A stretch of 26,604 nucleotides of DNA from JBDKGH01 sp039798265 (lineage in GTDB: Bacteria; Bacteroidota; Bacteroidia; Flavobacteriales_D; Sanyastnellaceae), in contig JBDKGH010000007.1 of NCBI GenBank assembly GCA_039798265.1, forward strand, positions 1 through 26,604, written 5' to 3'. Shown piece after piece: positions 7,451 through 16,900 of this stretch. The number at the start of each line of letters is the position of its first letter. The first letter of the stretch is position 1. Below the pieces are notes generated by a model that had not been told where the DNA came from, did not search any database, and was given only the letters and a program-made list of their open reading frames with translations. The position numbers and the translations under genes are program-made.

Positions 7451-8726
7451 TGGCATCGAGCTCCGCTGCCATGAGCCTACTCAGATGTTTGCGAGAGTAG
7501 ATCATCACATCCGAATTTCTTTTATTCGACGCATTTCGCTCTTCGAATGCTTTTTGTAAAAAAGCTTTCAAGCCCTTTTTATCATCAAAAGAAATCATCT
7601 CGCCTGCTTGCGCTTCATGAATGACGCGAGCACAATCGCTCGTGGGCGAACCTACACCAAGTATAGGATTGTCGCAGGCTAGGTATTCGAAGATCTTTCC
7701 CGTAATGCGTCCTTCTTGATTGCTATTCTGATTGATGATCACCAATAAAACAGCGGCCTGTTTCATCCGCTTGATGGCCTCATCGTGCTTAACGTAAGCT
7801 TCATAAAGCAATCGATCCGCAAAAGGCATGCGCTTAACAGAATCCAGTACTTCCACATCTGTAGGGCCTACTAGTTCCAGATAAAAGTCGCGCGCAAAAG
7901 CTGGATCTTCCTTTCTTAATTCTTCTATCGCATCCCAAAGCGCTTGTGGATTTCGATCATCGCCAAAGGTGCCATAATGCCCCAAGATGAAGCGCGACTC
8001 TTTCGGATAGTTCAAATTTTCAAAATCCGTGTGATCAAATCCATTGGTGATAACAGGAACTTTTTTGCCCCGAATTTTTGCATAGTTTTCTGACCAATGC
8101 CAACCAACCGTTACAACCTGAGCAGCCGATTTCACCACGCTCCTTTCTAAACGAGCGTGTATGTTTCGGGCAAAAGACGACATTTGAAATTTATCCGCGT
8201 TATCCATATTCACCCATGGATCTCGGAAATCTGCCAACCACGGAATACCCGTTTTTTTCGCTACTTTTTTTGCAATCAAATGCATACTGTGCGGCGGCCC
8301 TGTTGATATGATGGCATCAACTGGATGGTCTTTTAAGTAGTTGACTAAAAACGTTGTCGATGGGGAAATCCAAAACCGGCGTGCATCGGGTATGATTAGG
8401 TTACCACGAATCCAGCTGATCACTCGAGTTGAAAATTTCACTTTTTTCTCCGTGCGAATGAACCCCGCAGAAATGGTATTATCTGTTTTCGAAATTTTTC
8501 GTAAAGCACGGTAAGGCTCCCAAATCGGACACTTCACTACTTCTACACTTGCACTCACTTCCTGCAACAACGTTTCGTCGTAAATCGGATAGTCTGGATT
8601 TTCAGGGGTGTAGATTACGGGCTGCCACCCGAACTCAGGCAAGTACTTTGCAAACTTCAGCCACCGCTGAACTCCTCCTCCACCCGCTGGGGGCCAGTAA
8701 TACGTAATGATCAATACCTTTTTCAT
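7437..8726 (-). CDS. Family 4 glycosyltransferase (GT-B fold)
   Basis: This 429-residue protein is a GT4-like sugar transferase. The N-terminal domain opens with KKVLIITYYWPPAGGGGVQR, the glycine-rich acceptor-side loop, and includes AIISTGPPHSMHLIA and WLADFRDPW. The C-terminal domain has a conserved LGHYGTFGDDRNP region and GRITGKIFEYLACDNPILGVG, in which the Glu of IFEYLA is the expected nucleotide-sugar ribose contact. No signal peptide is present, so it is probably cytosolic or peripheral, acting on polysaccharide or glycolipid precursors. I chose the ATG at 8726, which overlaps the AddB-like stop as ATGA; the open frame continues to a TTG at 8750 but homology begins at MKKVLII. The donor and acceptor cannot be read from sequence. 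No polysaccharide locus surrounds it. Confidence 0.9.
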   Translation of the reverse strand: MKKVLIITYYWPPAGGGGVQRWLKFAKYLPEFGWQPVIYTPENPDYPIYDETLLQEVSASVEVVKCPIWEPYRALRKISKTDNTISAGFIRTEKKVKFSTRVISWIRGNLIIPDARRFWISPSTTFLVNYLKDHPVDAIISTGPPHSMHLIAKKVAKKTGIPWLADFRDPWVNMDNADKFQMSSFARNIHARLERSVVKSAAQVVTVGWHWSENYAKIRGKKVPVITNGFDHTDFENLNYPKESRFILGHYGTFGDDRNPQALWDAIEELRKEDPAFARDFYLELVGPTDVEVLDSVKRMPFADRLLYEAYVKHDEAIKRMKQAAVLLVIINQNSNQEGRITGKIFEYLACDNPILGVGSPTSDCARVIHEAQAGEMISFDDKKGLKAFLQKAFEERNASNKRNSDVMIYSRKHLSRLMAAELDAITSL

Positions 8727-11485
8727 GAGTTCGTCCGGCAATATTCGCAATACTTACTTTCCGGGTTGTGCGCAAACTTAGCACCGAAGAGGGTTTCTTG
8801 CACCAACTGCACCAACTCTTGTTCAAAGAGATCTATTTGATCGGTCGAAATACTCAAGGCACTATCACACGAAAAATAGTAATCTTTATCCCGGTTGGCT
8901 AGCGCAAAAATGCAAGCCTGTGTTACCGATAAATCTTTTCCTGCATGATGCATCAAATACAGGTAGGTAAACAACTGTAGTCCTTTTCCTTTGTCGCCTC
9001 CACTTACGATGATGTTGTCCGATTTGAGTTTTATTTCTCTTTCGTCCACACTGCCCGTTTTATAATCGATCACCACCCAATCATTCCCGATGGTGTCCAT
9101 TCGATCTATTTTTCCCCTTAGATGAATCGGCGAATCGAAGCCCCATTTCTCAACTGGTACTTCTGCTTTTAACTCCAATTCTACTGCCATCACGAGGTGT
9201 GGTTTTCCATTGGCGTTGTTTTCCCGCATCGTTCGCTGATCGGCCTCTAGCGTGCTCTTCACCATATGCACCGCCACCTCTTGAACCAATCGGTTGTAAC
9301 CTACCATTTCTTCACCTACTTGCGCATAGTTGCGCTCAATACTTTCTTTTACCCGCTGTTCGATGCTTGGAAAAAAATCGTTGAATTCTTCATCAGCGAT
9401 CACTCGTTGCAAACGCGGCTGATAAAAATGTTCGAGCACCTCATGCACTACTATTCCTAATGTTCGTGAAGAAATGGTTTCTTCCATCTCTTCTTCTTCC
9501 CCTAGTGAAACAATATATCGGTAATAAAAATCAAGTGGGCAAGCATTCAGTTTGTTTAATGCCGTAGGCGAAATACCCGAGGCTAGCCATGCTCTCATTC
9601 TTTTTTGAGCGTGCTCCTCGTTTTCTACTTCATCCGCTTTTGCATTGGACTCGTCTGCTTTCAGGCTAAAAAATTCTTCGCGAATTTTAAACTGGGGATT
9701 GGCGCTTGGCAATTCTTCCATCAATTGGGTGATGTAACGACTGCGCTCCGTTCCGTTAAATTCATCACTGATGGTGCTGTAGAAAAAATGTATGTGCTTC
9801 GCGCGGTGTAGAAGACGATATAAGGTGTATGAGTAAGTAGCTTCGCGCTCCGCATAGGTGGGCATCTTATGAATCACCCGGAGATCATACGGGATCAGCG
9901 ATTGCTCATTGGATGAACCTGGTAAAATATCATCATTGGCGCCTACGATGCAGAGGATATCAAAATCAACCGCTCGAGACTCCACCATATTCAGCACCTG
10001 TAAGCCGTTCAGCGGATCACCTTGAAAAGTAACTGTTTCGCGAGAAGTAAATAATTTAAAAACCGTTTCAAAAGCGGCTAAATCTTCGATGAAACTAAAG
10101 CGCTGTATGAGCACTTTCCAGTCGCCTAGCAGAGAGCCAATGCTCTTAATGCCCGCTTGCCAAGTGCGATCATCAGAATCTATTTCATCTAGCATGGTCA
10201 ATAAAGACTGCAGCAAAGCTATGGCTTCATGAACAGAAACTATCTCTCGGTTAAATACCGCTTCCAATTTTTTCAAATCAGGAAATTGCTGGCATAACTC
10301 ATCCCACTGCGGCTGCCCAATTCTACGCCACACTTTTTTTCTCATGTAGGCCCCGATACTGGCTACATCTGACTGCAGTATGGGCAACAAGGCTGGCTGG
10401 CGAATAAAAAACCAAACATCCGAAAAATGAAAATAACCCTTTGTGTTTCGCTTCCTATGTAGCTGAAGTGCTGCGGCCATTAATTGCGTTACCGCCATTT
10501 TATCTAAACGTGTTCCCAGTGCAATATTCACTGGCACCGGTAGAGGCGGCAATCGGTGCAAAAAAACGTGCAGTAATTTTTCATCAGAGAGAATAATAGC
10601 CGTTCGCCGAAGCTCATCTTCTTGGAGTGTCATCAAATATTCACACAAAGCAAGAGCCTCTCCATAGGAAGTGGTGCATTCGTGTGTGACCATTTCTTTT
10701 TCCGTAGTGCGCAAAAGATCGGTCATCTCAAGCTTATGTTTATTTCGATAAGCTCTCAAATACATCCCTGCTTCGTGGTAGGGCTGATCAATGTAAAAAC
10801 GATCGGCATCCATGCGCACTTGTGCTTGATGCGTGTTGACCAGCATTTGCACCACTGTATCTTCTGCCGGCGAAAGAGAAGACAAGCCCACAAACCAAAA
10901 CTTTGATTGTTCTTCACTAGCCGAAAGATTCATTGTTCCTTCAGAACACAAGCGCGTGAGGTAGGCGTAGCTATACTTTTCCGTTTCATGCATACGCCGG
11001 TGAAAAGCTTCGAATATGGTAACGAGTCTATTCCAGAATTGAAGGTAATGTTCTTGCGGAGCCGTCAGTGGATCCATCGTAAAACTCCAGTTGTCAATCT
11101 CTTTGTAATCGCGGAGATCGCGGAATAACTGATTGCCCTTTACGAGGTACTGATCCGCATCGTTGAAGTCTTTAAGCGCCGTATCTGCCCATTTCACGAA
11201 AGAAAGAAAAGGCTCCGCTTCACTTCCACAGGCACTGCAATAGGCTTCATAGAGCATATAGACCAGTTCCGTATTAGAAACCGTTCTTTTTCCAGAATAC
11301 CATTGAATAAAACTGGGAAAAATAAAGAATCGAGGTGCCATGAATGGGCGTCCCATTTCTTCTGATAAAAACTTCCGCAGATAAACGCCGGCCCTATTGC
11401 CAGGTAATACCACCACCACCTTTTCCATTTCATGGGCGTGATGGGCAACAATTTCGCGGGCTATGATTTTTAAAAAAGCTTCCAT
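8723..11485 (-). CDS. AddB-like PD-(D/E)XK nuclease, recombination exonuclease subunit
   Basis: This 920-residue protein resembles the Bacteroidota AddB-type partner of a helicase-nuclease that processes broken DNA ends for RecA. The N-terminal half is an inactivated helicase-like domain: the Walker A position reads VVVVLPGNRAGVYLRKF, as in AddB proteins lacking ATPase activity. The nuclease domain near the C-terminus has HLRGKIDRMDTIG (about 788-800), VVIDYKTG (about 802-809) with the catalytic Asp and Lys, and a downstream LQLFTYLYLM helix with the usual Gln. One Fe-S-type Cys is present in NACPLDFYYRY (about 648), and a CEYC pair (913, 916) is near the end. The usual final Cys is missing because the protein stops six residues later. 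The start is ATG 11485; a GTG at 11497 is also open. The AddA-like gene is at 23526. Confidence 0.88.
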   Translation of the reverse strand: MEAFLKIIAREIVAHHAHEMEKVVVVLPGNRAGVYLRKFLSEEMGRPFMAPRFFIFPSFIQWYSGKRTVSNTELVYMLYEAYCSACGSEAEPFLSFVKWADTALKDFNDADQYLVKGNQLFRDLRDYKEIDNWSFTMDPLTAPQEHYLQFWNRLVTIFEAFHRRMHETEKYSYAYLTRLCSEGTMNLSASEEQSKFWFVGLSSLSPAEDTVVQMLVNTHQAQVRMDADRFYIDQPYHEAGMYLRAYRNKHKLEMTDLLRTTEKEMVTHECTTSYGEALALCEYLMTLQEDELRRTAIILSDEKLLHVFLHRLPPLPVPVNIALGTRLDKMAVTQLMAAALQLHRKRNTKGYFHFSDVWFFIRQPALLPILQSDVASIGAYMRKKVWRRIGQPQWDELCQQFPDLKKLEAVFNREIVSVHEAIALLQSLLTMLDEIDSDDRTWQAGIKSIGSLLGDWKVLIQRFSFIEDLAAFETVFKLFTSRETVTFQGDPLNGLQVLNMVESRAVDFDILCIVGANDDILPGSSNEQSLIPYDLRVIHKMPTYAEREATYSYTLYRLLHRAKHIHFFYSTISDEFNGTERSRYITQLMEELPSANPQFKIREEFFSLKADESNAKADEVENEEHAQKRMRAWLASGISPTALNKLNACPLDFYYRYIVSLGEEEEMEETISSRTLGIVVHEVLEHFYQPRLQRVIADEEFNDFFPSIEQRVKESIERNYAQVGEEMVGYNRLVQEVAVHMVKSTLEADQRTMRENNANGKPHLVMAVELELKAEVPVEKWGFDSPIHLRGKIDRMDTIGNDWVVIDYKTGSVDEREIKLKSDNIIVSGGDKGKGLQLFTYLYLMHHAGKDLSVTQACIFALANRDKDYYFSCDSALSISTDQIDLFEQELVQLVQETLFGAKFAHNPESKYCEYCRTNS

Positions 11486-11530
11486 AAATGAATACACTAC
11501 AAATGTGGTTAATTCCCCATCTTTGCAGGC

Positions 11531-11800
11531 ATGTCAACCTCCTTTTCTTTTCCACAATACCGAAGATTAGTCAACGGTCGCAGTTATTACAAAGTACTCG
11601 ACAAAACTCACATGGAGGAAATCCAGATCATGGGCAAGTTTTGGATTCGCTATGAACTAACCGCCAATATCCTTCCAGAGCGCATGCTAATTGAAGATGT
11701 ACTCAACCTCCACGACAAGCGTTGGGAAGAAATTACGGAAGCTCAATTCCTTGAATTTTTAGACGAATGTCGTCGTGATCGTTACTACCAACCCATGTGA
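11531..11800 (+). CDS. Small hypothetical protein, 89 residues
   Basis: I do not recognise a named family. The protein is soluble, with no signal peptide or membrane segment. It is rich in charged and aromatic residues: PQYRRLVNGRSYYKVL, then EIQIMGKFWIRYEL, a LPERMLIEDVLNL segment, and a helical EEITEAQFLEFLDECRRDRYY tail. The composition is that of a real folded protein and the ATG is 45 bases from the divergent AddB-like start. Homologues may exist in related Flavobacteriales, but I cannot confirm this. It is followed by a terminator-like hairpin and then murB on the same strand. Confidence 0.75.
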   Translation: MSTSFSFPQYRRLVNGRSYYKVLDKTHMEEIQIMGKFWIRYELTANILPERMLIEDVLNLHDKRWEEITEAQFLEFLDECRRDRYYQPM

Positions 11801-11831
11801 ACAGTGCAGTGTTGGTGACCGCTGTTTTTTT
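11801..11831 (+). terminator. Weak terminator-like hairpin
   Basis: ACAGTG (11801-11806) can pair with CGCTGT (11820-11825) with one T-G wobble, followed by seven Ts. The stem is short and the 13-base loop is long, so termination is likely partial at best. Confidence 0.4.
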
Positions 11832-11869
11832 CTCTTCTACCCGGAGGCTTTTTGATCCAATTTTGAACC

Positions 11870-12889
11870 ATGCAGCTGTTTCAGGAAAATATTTCCCTTC
11901 GCCCCTATAACACCTTTGGCATTGACGTAAATGCCAAATTGTTTTCCTCCTTTGCCAATGAAGATGAGCTCATGGCGCTTTTATCCGAAAAAACCGTTCA
12001 GACTGAACAACGTTTATTTCTCGGTGGAGGTAGTAATGTCCTTTTTACCCAAGATTTCAATGGTGTGGTGATGATCAACCGCATGAAAGGAATTGAACTC
12101 ATTAAAGAAGACGATACCTATTACTACGTAAAAGCCATGGCCGGCGAAGTGTGGCATCAATTTGTGATGTACTGCATACAGCACGATATGGCTGGTATTG
12201 AAAACTTATCTCTTATACCCGGCAGTGTGGGTGCCAGTCCTATGCAAAATATAGGAGCTTATGGCGTTGAAATAAAAGATGTCTTTCATGAGTTGGAAGC
12301 CATCCATGTAAAGGAAAAAGCCAAACGTTTTTTCAACGCCACCGAATGTTCATTCGGTTACCGTGAAAGCATTTTCAAACGAAAAGAAAAAGACAATTGG
12401 GTAATCACCTCTGTGACTTTCCGATTAAAAAAGCGTCCGGAGTTTCATACTACTTATGGCGCCATCCAAGAAGAGCTCGACAAAATGACGCTCGATAAGA
12501 TGAACATCAAAGCTGTAAGTCAGGCGGTAATCAACATTCGTCAATCCAAATTACCTGACCCCAAGAAGTTGGGTAATGCGGGGAGTTTTTTCAAAAACCC
12601 AGTGGTGGAATTATCTCTATACCAAGCCATCAAAGAAAAATACCCCAACGCCCCTTGCTACCCCATAGATGAGCACCAAGTAAAAGTGCCGGCAGGCTGG
12701 CTAATAGAAACCTTGGGTTGGAAAGGTAAACGAATAGAGAATCATGGCGTACATGAAAAACAAGCCCTTGTATTGGTGAATTATGGCGGAAGTACGGGCC
12801 AACAGATCTATGATCTATCTACCGCTATCATTGATGACATTCACTCCACATTCGGCATAACGCTCGAACGTGAAGTGAATATTTATTAA
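11870..12889 (+). CDS. murB: UDP-N-acetylenolpyruvoylglucosamine reductase
   Basis: This 339-residue cytosolic FAD enzyme reduces UDP-GlcNAc-enolpyruvate to UDP-MurNAc in peptidoglycan synthesis. The FAD domain motifs LGGGSNVLF (51-59) and GIENLSLIPGSVGASPMQNIGAYG (109-132) are clear. The substrate domain has GYRESIFK with Arg165, and GNAGSFFKNP with the catalytic Ser239; the C-terminal LEREVNIY carries the proton-donating Glu. The length and the presence of the extra segment before RQSKLPDP match the longer E. coli-type MurB. The start is ATG. It converges on porP/sprF with only seven bases between their ends. Confidence 0.97.
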   Translation: MQLFQENISLRPYNTFGIDVNAKLFSSFANEDELMALLSEKTVQTEQRLFLGGGSNVLFTQDFNGVVMINRMKGIELIKEDDTYYYVKAMAGEVWHQFVMYCIQHDMAGIENLSLIPGSVGASPMQNIGAYGVEIKDVFHELEAIHVKEKAKRFFNATECSFGYRESIFKRKEKDNWVITSVTFRLKKRPEFHTTYGAIQEELDKMTLDKMNIKAVSQAVINIRQSKLPDPKKLGNAGSFFKNPVVELSLYQAIKEKYPNAPCYPIDEHQVKVPAGWLIETLGWKGKRIENHGVHEKQALVLVNYGGSTGQQIYDLSTAIIDDIHSTFGITLEREVNIY

Positions 12890-12896
12890 AGTTTGC

Positions 12897-13895
12897 TTAG
12901 AACTTAGCGCAAGGCATAATCCTTTTCTTTTGGGCTTTCGCATTCTTTTTATTTGACCACAAATAAGAGAGGGTCAATTCATGCGAACCTGCGCTGCTTC
13001 CGATTCCCAATTGAGAAACGGTAATATCATAGGAATAACCTATTTTGTATTTACTGGCCTGAATACCTAATAAAAGGGCAAACATATCATGATTTACATA
13101 GCCATAGTGATTGGACTTGGCCGCTAATCCACGGTACCAAAAACCAAGAATAATTGGACTGAATTCATAATAACATCCCAAATCAAGTTGATCAAAATCT
13201 CCTTGAGCCATATAGTTTGCCGCCAATACTAAGTGATGATCAAGCTTAGTGAGGGAGTTTCCTTTCAAGCGAATACGTACCCCACCATGGGCGGTAAAGC
13301 GACGATCCAATAAAGCTGGATTATTTCCATATACCGACTCGTTAGGTCGATTGATGTGAAAAGCAGAAACACCCACCCAAAATTTTGGTCCGTACAATAA
13401 CAGTCCTGACGCCACATCGAAGTATCCAATCGGCTCGTAGGTAGTTTGTTCGAGTGATGTGCTCGCATTATCACGGATCATTTGATCGTAAAAAGTAAGC
13501 TTGTTAAAATCAATCGCTTTGGTAACATAACCAAACTGCAAAGAAGGACGAAAGAAAAGATTGCGCTTAATCTTCGCTTCATAAGCATATTGGAAATTCA
13601 TGGAAGTAGTGCGCAAAGCACCGCTACCGGCTCTATCATGGCTAAAAAGGAAGCCCACACCACTTTTAATAATGGGAAGGTATTGATCAAAAGCAACGTT
13701 ACCTGCATTAAACGCACCTGGAATAGCAGACCATTGATTGCGGTACTGCATACTCAACCTACTTTGAACTGAGGCTCCTGCAAAGGCGGGATTCAATTGG
13801 GTGGGAACGGCATAAAACTGGGTGAACTGCTGATCTTGCGCCTTCATTCCGGGTGCAATCAGGAGTGCAATGATGCACAAGTAAATTTTTCTCAT
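12897..13895 (-). CDS. PorP/SprF family type IX secretion membrane protein
   Basis: This 332-residue outer membrane protein has a signal peptide (MRKIYLCIIALLIAPGMKAQ) and the PorP/SprF pattern: QDQQFTQFYAVPTQLNPAFAGA at the mature N-terminus, RNQWSAIPGAF, then alternating beta strands with aromatic girdles such as FRPSLQFGYVTKAIDF, and a C-terminal LTLSYLW strand plus a short CAKF-like tail. In Flavobacterium, SprF-type proteins are needed for secretion of, and surface attachment by, particular T9SS cargo with type B C-terminal domains. It lies 28 bases downstream of such a cargo gene on the same strand, so it is very probably its dedicated partner. The start is ATG. Confidence 0.95.
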   Translation of the reverse strand: MRKIYLCIIALLIAPGMKAQDQQFTQFYAVPTQLNPAFAGASVQSRLSMQYRNQWSAIPGAFNAGNVAFDQYLPIIKSGVGFLFSHDRAGSGALRTTSMNFQYAYEAKIKRNLFFRPSLQFGYVTKAIDFNKLTFYDQMIRDNASTSLEQTTYEPIGYFDVASGLLLYGPKFWVGVSAFHINRPNESVYGNNPALLDRRFTAHGGVRIRLKGNSLTKLDHHLVLAANYMAQGDFDQLDLGCYYEFSPIILGFWYRGLAAKSNHYGYVNHDMFALLLGIQASKYKIGYSYDITVSQLGIGSSAGSHELTLSYLWSNKKNAKAQKKRIMPCAKF

Positions 13896-13923
13896 CCTGA
13901 TAAGAATTAGGTTAGATCACAAA

Positions 13924-16900
13924 TTATCGAATAAGGAGTGTAACGTCACCAGCGCGTTCGTATCGTTGACCGTCAACGAAGCGAGCCCTTACTTTCCATA
14001 CGTATACATCTTGTTTGCACATTTGGTTACGGTAATAACCGTCCCAACCACGATTAACATCGGTACTTTCAAACAACAACTCGCCCCACTTATTGAAAAT
14101 CTGCAAGTTATACTCCGTAACTCCCGCATGCATGGGGAAGAAAACATTGTTATTGTATCCGAGTGGGTCATAATAACCGCCATTGGCGTCATTCGGATCG
14201 GGAGTAAACGCATTGGGGAAGTCGATCAATCCGCCCAACTTAGCTTGAACAGCCGCAGGCACATGCATAGTGTCTGGACAGTTGTATTGGTTATTGGCAA
14301 TCAAGGTAACATCATACAGTCCCGCTTCTTGGTAGTAGTAAGAAGGACTTTGAGCGTTGCTGCTGTTGCCATCACCAAACAACCATTCATAAGTAGTGGC
14401 GTTTTGAGAAAGATTCACACAAAATATCGGCTCAGATGGTATATTCACTTCATTCGGCGCAATAGTAAATGCCGCTTGAGCTCGAGGATATACATGGATG
14501 ATCTGTTCTTGAGTCACTACATCGCTGCTGCCATCAAATCCAGTAACAGTAAGCGTTACGGTATAGGTACCAGGATTCCAATACGTGTATACGGGCGATG
14601 TTGCATTGGCCACACCTCCGTCGCCAAACTGCCAGTTGCTTTGAGCTGCGTATTGCGATTCATTGGTAAACTGAACAGTCAATGGTGCACAGCCCTCTGC
14701 AGGACCAGTAAATGCTCCTACAGGAGGTGGAGGTAAGATGGTAATGGTTCGGTATGCGGTATCGCTACATGCATTGTTGCCAGCCACTAGCTCTATGGTG
14801 TATTCACCCCATGTAGCATACGTGTGTGTACCAGGTTCTGCCAGATTGGAAGTTGTTTCATCGTCAAATCTCCAGGCATAGGCAGGGGCACCACCAGTAC
14901 TTGTATTATCCAATGTTACAGTAGCATTTGGCCATACTTGCTCAATTGGGGTCGCATCAAATGAGGCGTTAATCGCAGGATGCACTGTTACCAAACGAGT
15001 GGTAGTATCGTTACATCCATATTGATTTTGGATCACCAACATTACCTCATAAGCAATGGGCGCATTGGTATTGTTAAAGAAGGTATGAGCTGGCTCTTGT
15101 TCGTTCGAAACATCACCGTCTCCAAATGTCCAGAAGTAGTTGGAACCTCCATCACTTTGGTTATCGAAATAAACAGGTAGCGGAGAACATCCTTCGGCAT
15201 CTACATCGAAATCAGCCGTAATGTCTGGTGAAACTAAGATATCCAAATCATCCACTCCCATGCAGCCGTTATTGGCGATAGCAGTCAAGGTGATGTCATA
15301 AGTTACACCAATAGGTGCTGCATTGTAATAGATGTAGTTATGGTATGCCTCGGCTGTATTACTTGTTTGGCCATTGCCATAATTCCACACATAGTTATCC
15401 GCGCCTATCGAACCATTGAAGAAGGTAACATCCAACGGATAACACCCTGCAGTGGTATCGATCTGAGCTACTGCCAATGGTGTATGATTCACATAGATGG
15501 TGCGTGAAATGGAATCGGTACAGCCATAAATGTTAGAGGCTATCAACTGTACTTCGAAAGTTACATCGTCCGTGTTGTTCGTTAAATACTGGTGTGATGG
15601 ATTGGTCTCTGAAGACAAAGCACCATCACCGAATGACCATTCGAATGATGTAGCTCCAACACTCTGGTTCATAAAGGCATTATTGAAAGGCGAACAACCC
15701 ATTGTATCCGTTGCAAAATTGGCTGTAACACCTGGATATACCGTGAATACCGATGTCACTTGATCACTACAACCGAAGATGGTAGATGCTGTCAAAGTAA
15801 TGTTATATACATCTGGTGTACCTGACGGTGTTGGATAAGTATGTGTATGCACCAACTCATCGTTAGCCGAGAAAGTACCATCGCCATAACTCCAACTGTA
15901 GTTATCAGCAAATTGACTCAAGTTGTTTAATTCTGCTGGCGCAGGGTCACATACTTGCGGATCTGTCAATTGCAACGCCGCAATTGGAGTATGTTTCACA
16001 TAAACAGTGCGTGAGGTAGAATCGGTACAACCATATTGATTGCTCACCACCAAATCTACTTCGTATGAAATATCATTCGATCCAACAGTAGTATATAAAT
16101 GCTGCGGAGCTGGTGCAGTAGAAACACTACCATCTCCAAAATTCCAAGCATAGTTCGATGCACCTGAACTCTGTTGAATGAAGCTAGCATTGAACGGAGT
16201 GCAACCGATGGTGTCCACATTAAACGCTGCATTTACCGGCGGGTAAGAAGTGAATACCAAATTAGTGGTATCACTACACCCTGCATTGGTCCAAGCAGTG
16301 AGAATGATGTTGTACATCTCCAAATTAGTAGAAGCAGCAGGATAGGCATGAGAAACCGCAACATCCAAAGAAGTTGAACTAGTGCCATCGCCAAAATTCC
16401 AATTGTAACTATCTGCAAACTGACTCGTGTTGGTCATTTCAGCTGGAAGTGGATTACACAGAGCTGGATCATTTAGCGTAAAGCCTGCAATGGGCTGATG
16501 ATTGACATAAATGGTGCGCATGGTGCTATCCACACAACCGTATTGGTTATAGGCAACCAACCAAGCTTCAAACGATGCATCGGTGGTACCAATAGTGTAC
16601 AAGTGAGAGGGGTTGGCTAATCCCGAAAATGCTCCATCACCAAAGTGCCACTCATAGGTATTTGCACCAATAGATTGGTTGAAGAAAGGCGTTTGGAACG
16701 GCGAGCATCCAACTGTATCTACAGTGAACTGAGCAGTTACACTTGGATAAACAGTGAACACTTGAGTTGCAGTTGACGAACAGCCAAAAGAACTCGTAGC
16801 GGTTAAGGTAACATCATACGTTCCTACGTTCAAACCTTGACTTTGGAACTGATGTGTATGCACGTTGTCCGCTGTATTAGAGAAGGTACCATCATCATAA

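Noticed and set aside
11518..11525. CATCTTTG just upstream of the small protein gene as a leaderless promoter
   Set aside because: One base off TAnnTTTG, and no TTG-type element lies at the right distance upstream.
13966..14736. Plus-strand open frame of 256 codons opposite the end of the PKD gene
   Set aside because: It lies wholly antisense to the well-supported T9SS sorting domain and last PKD modules, shows no family-like pattern, and long antisense frames arise from the biased codon use of repeats.
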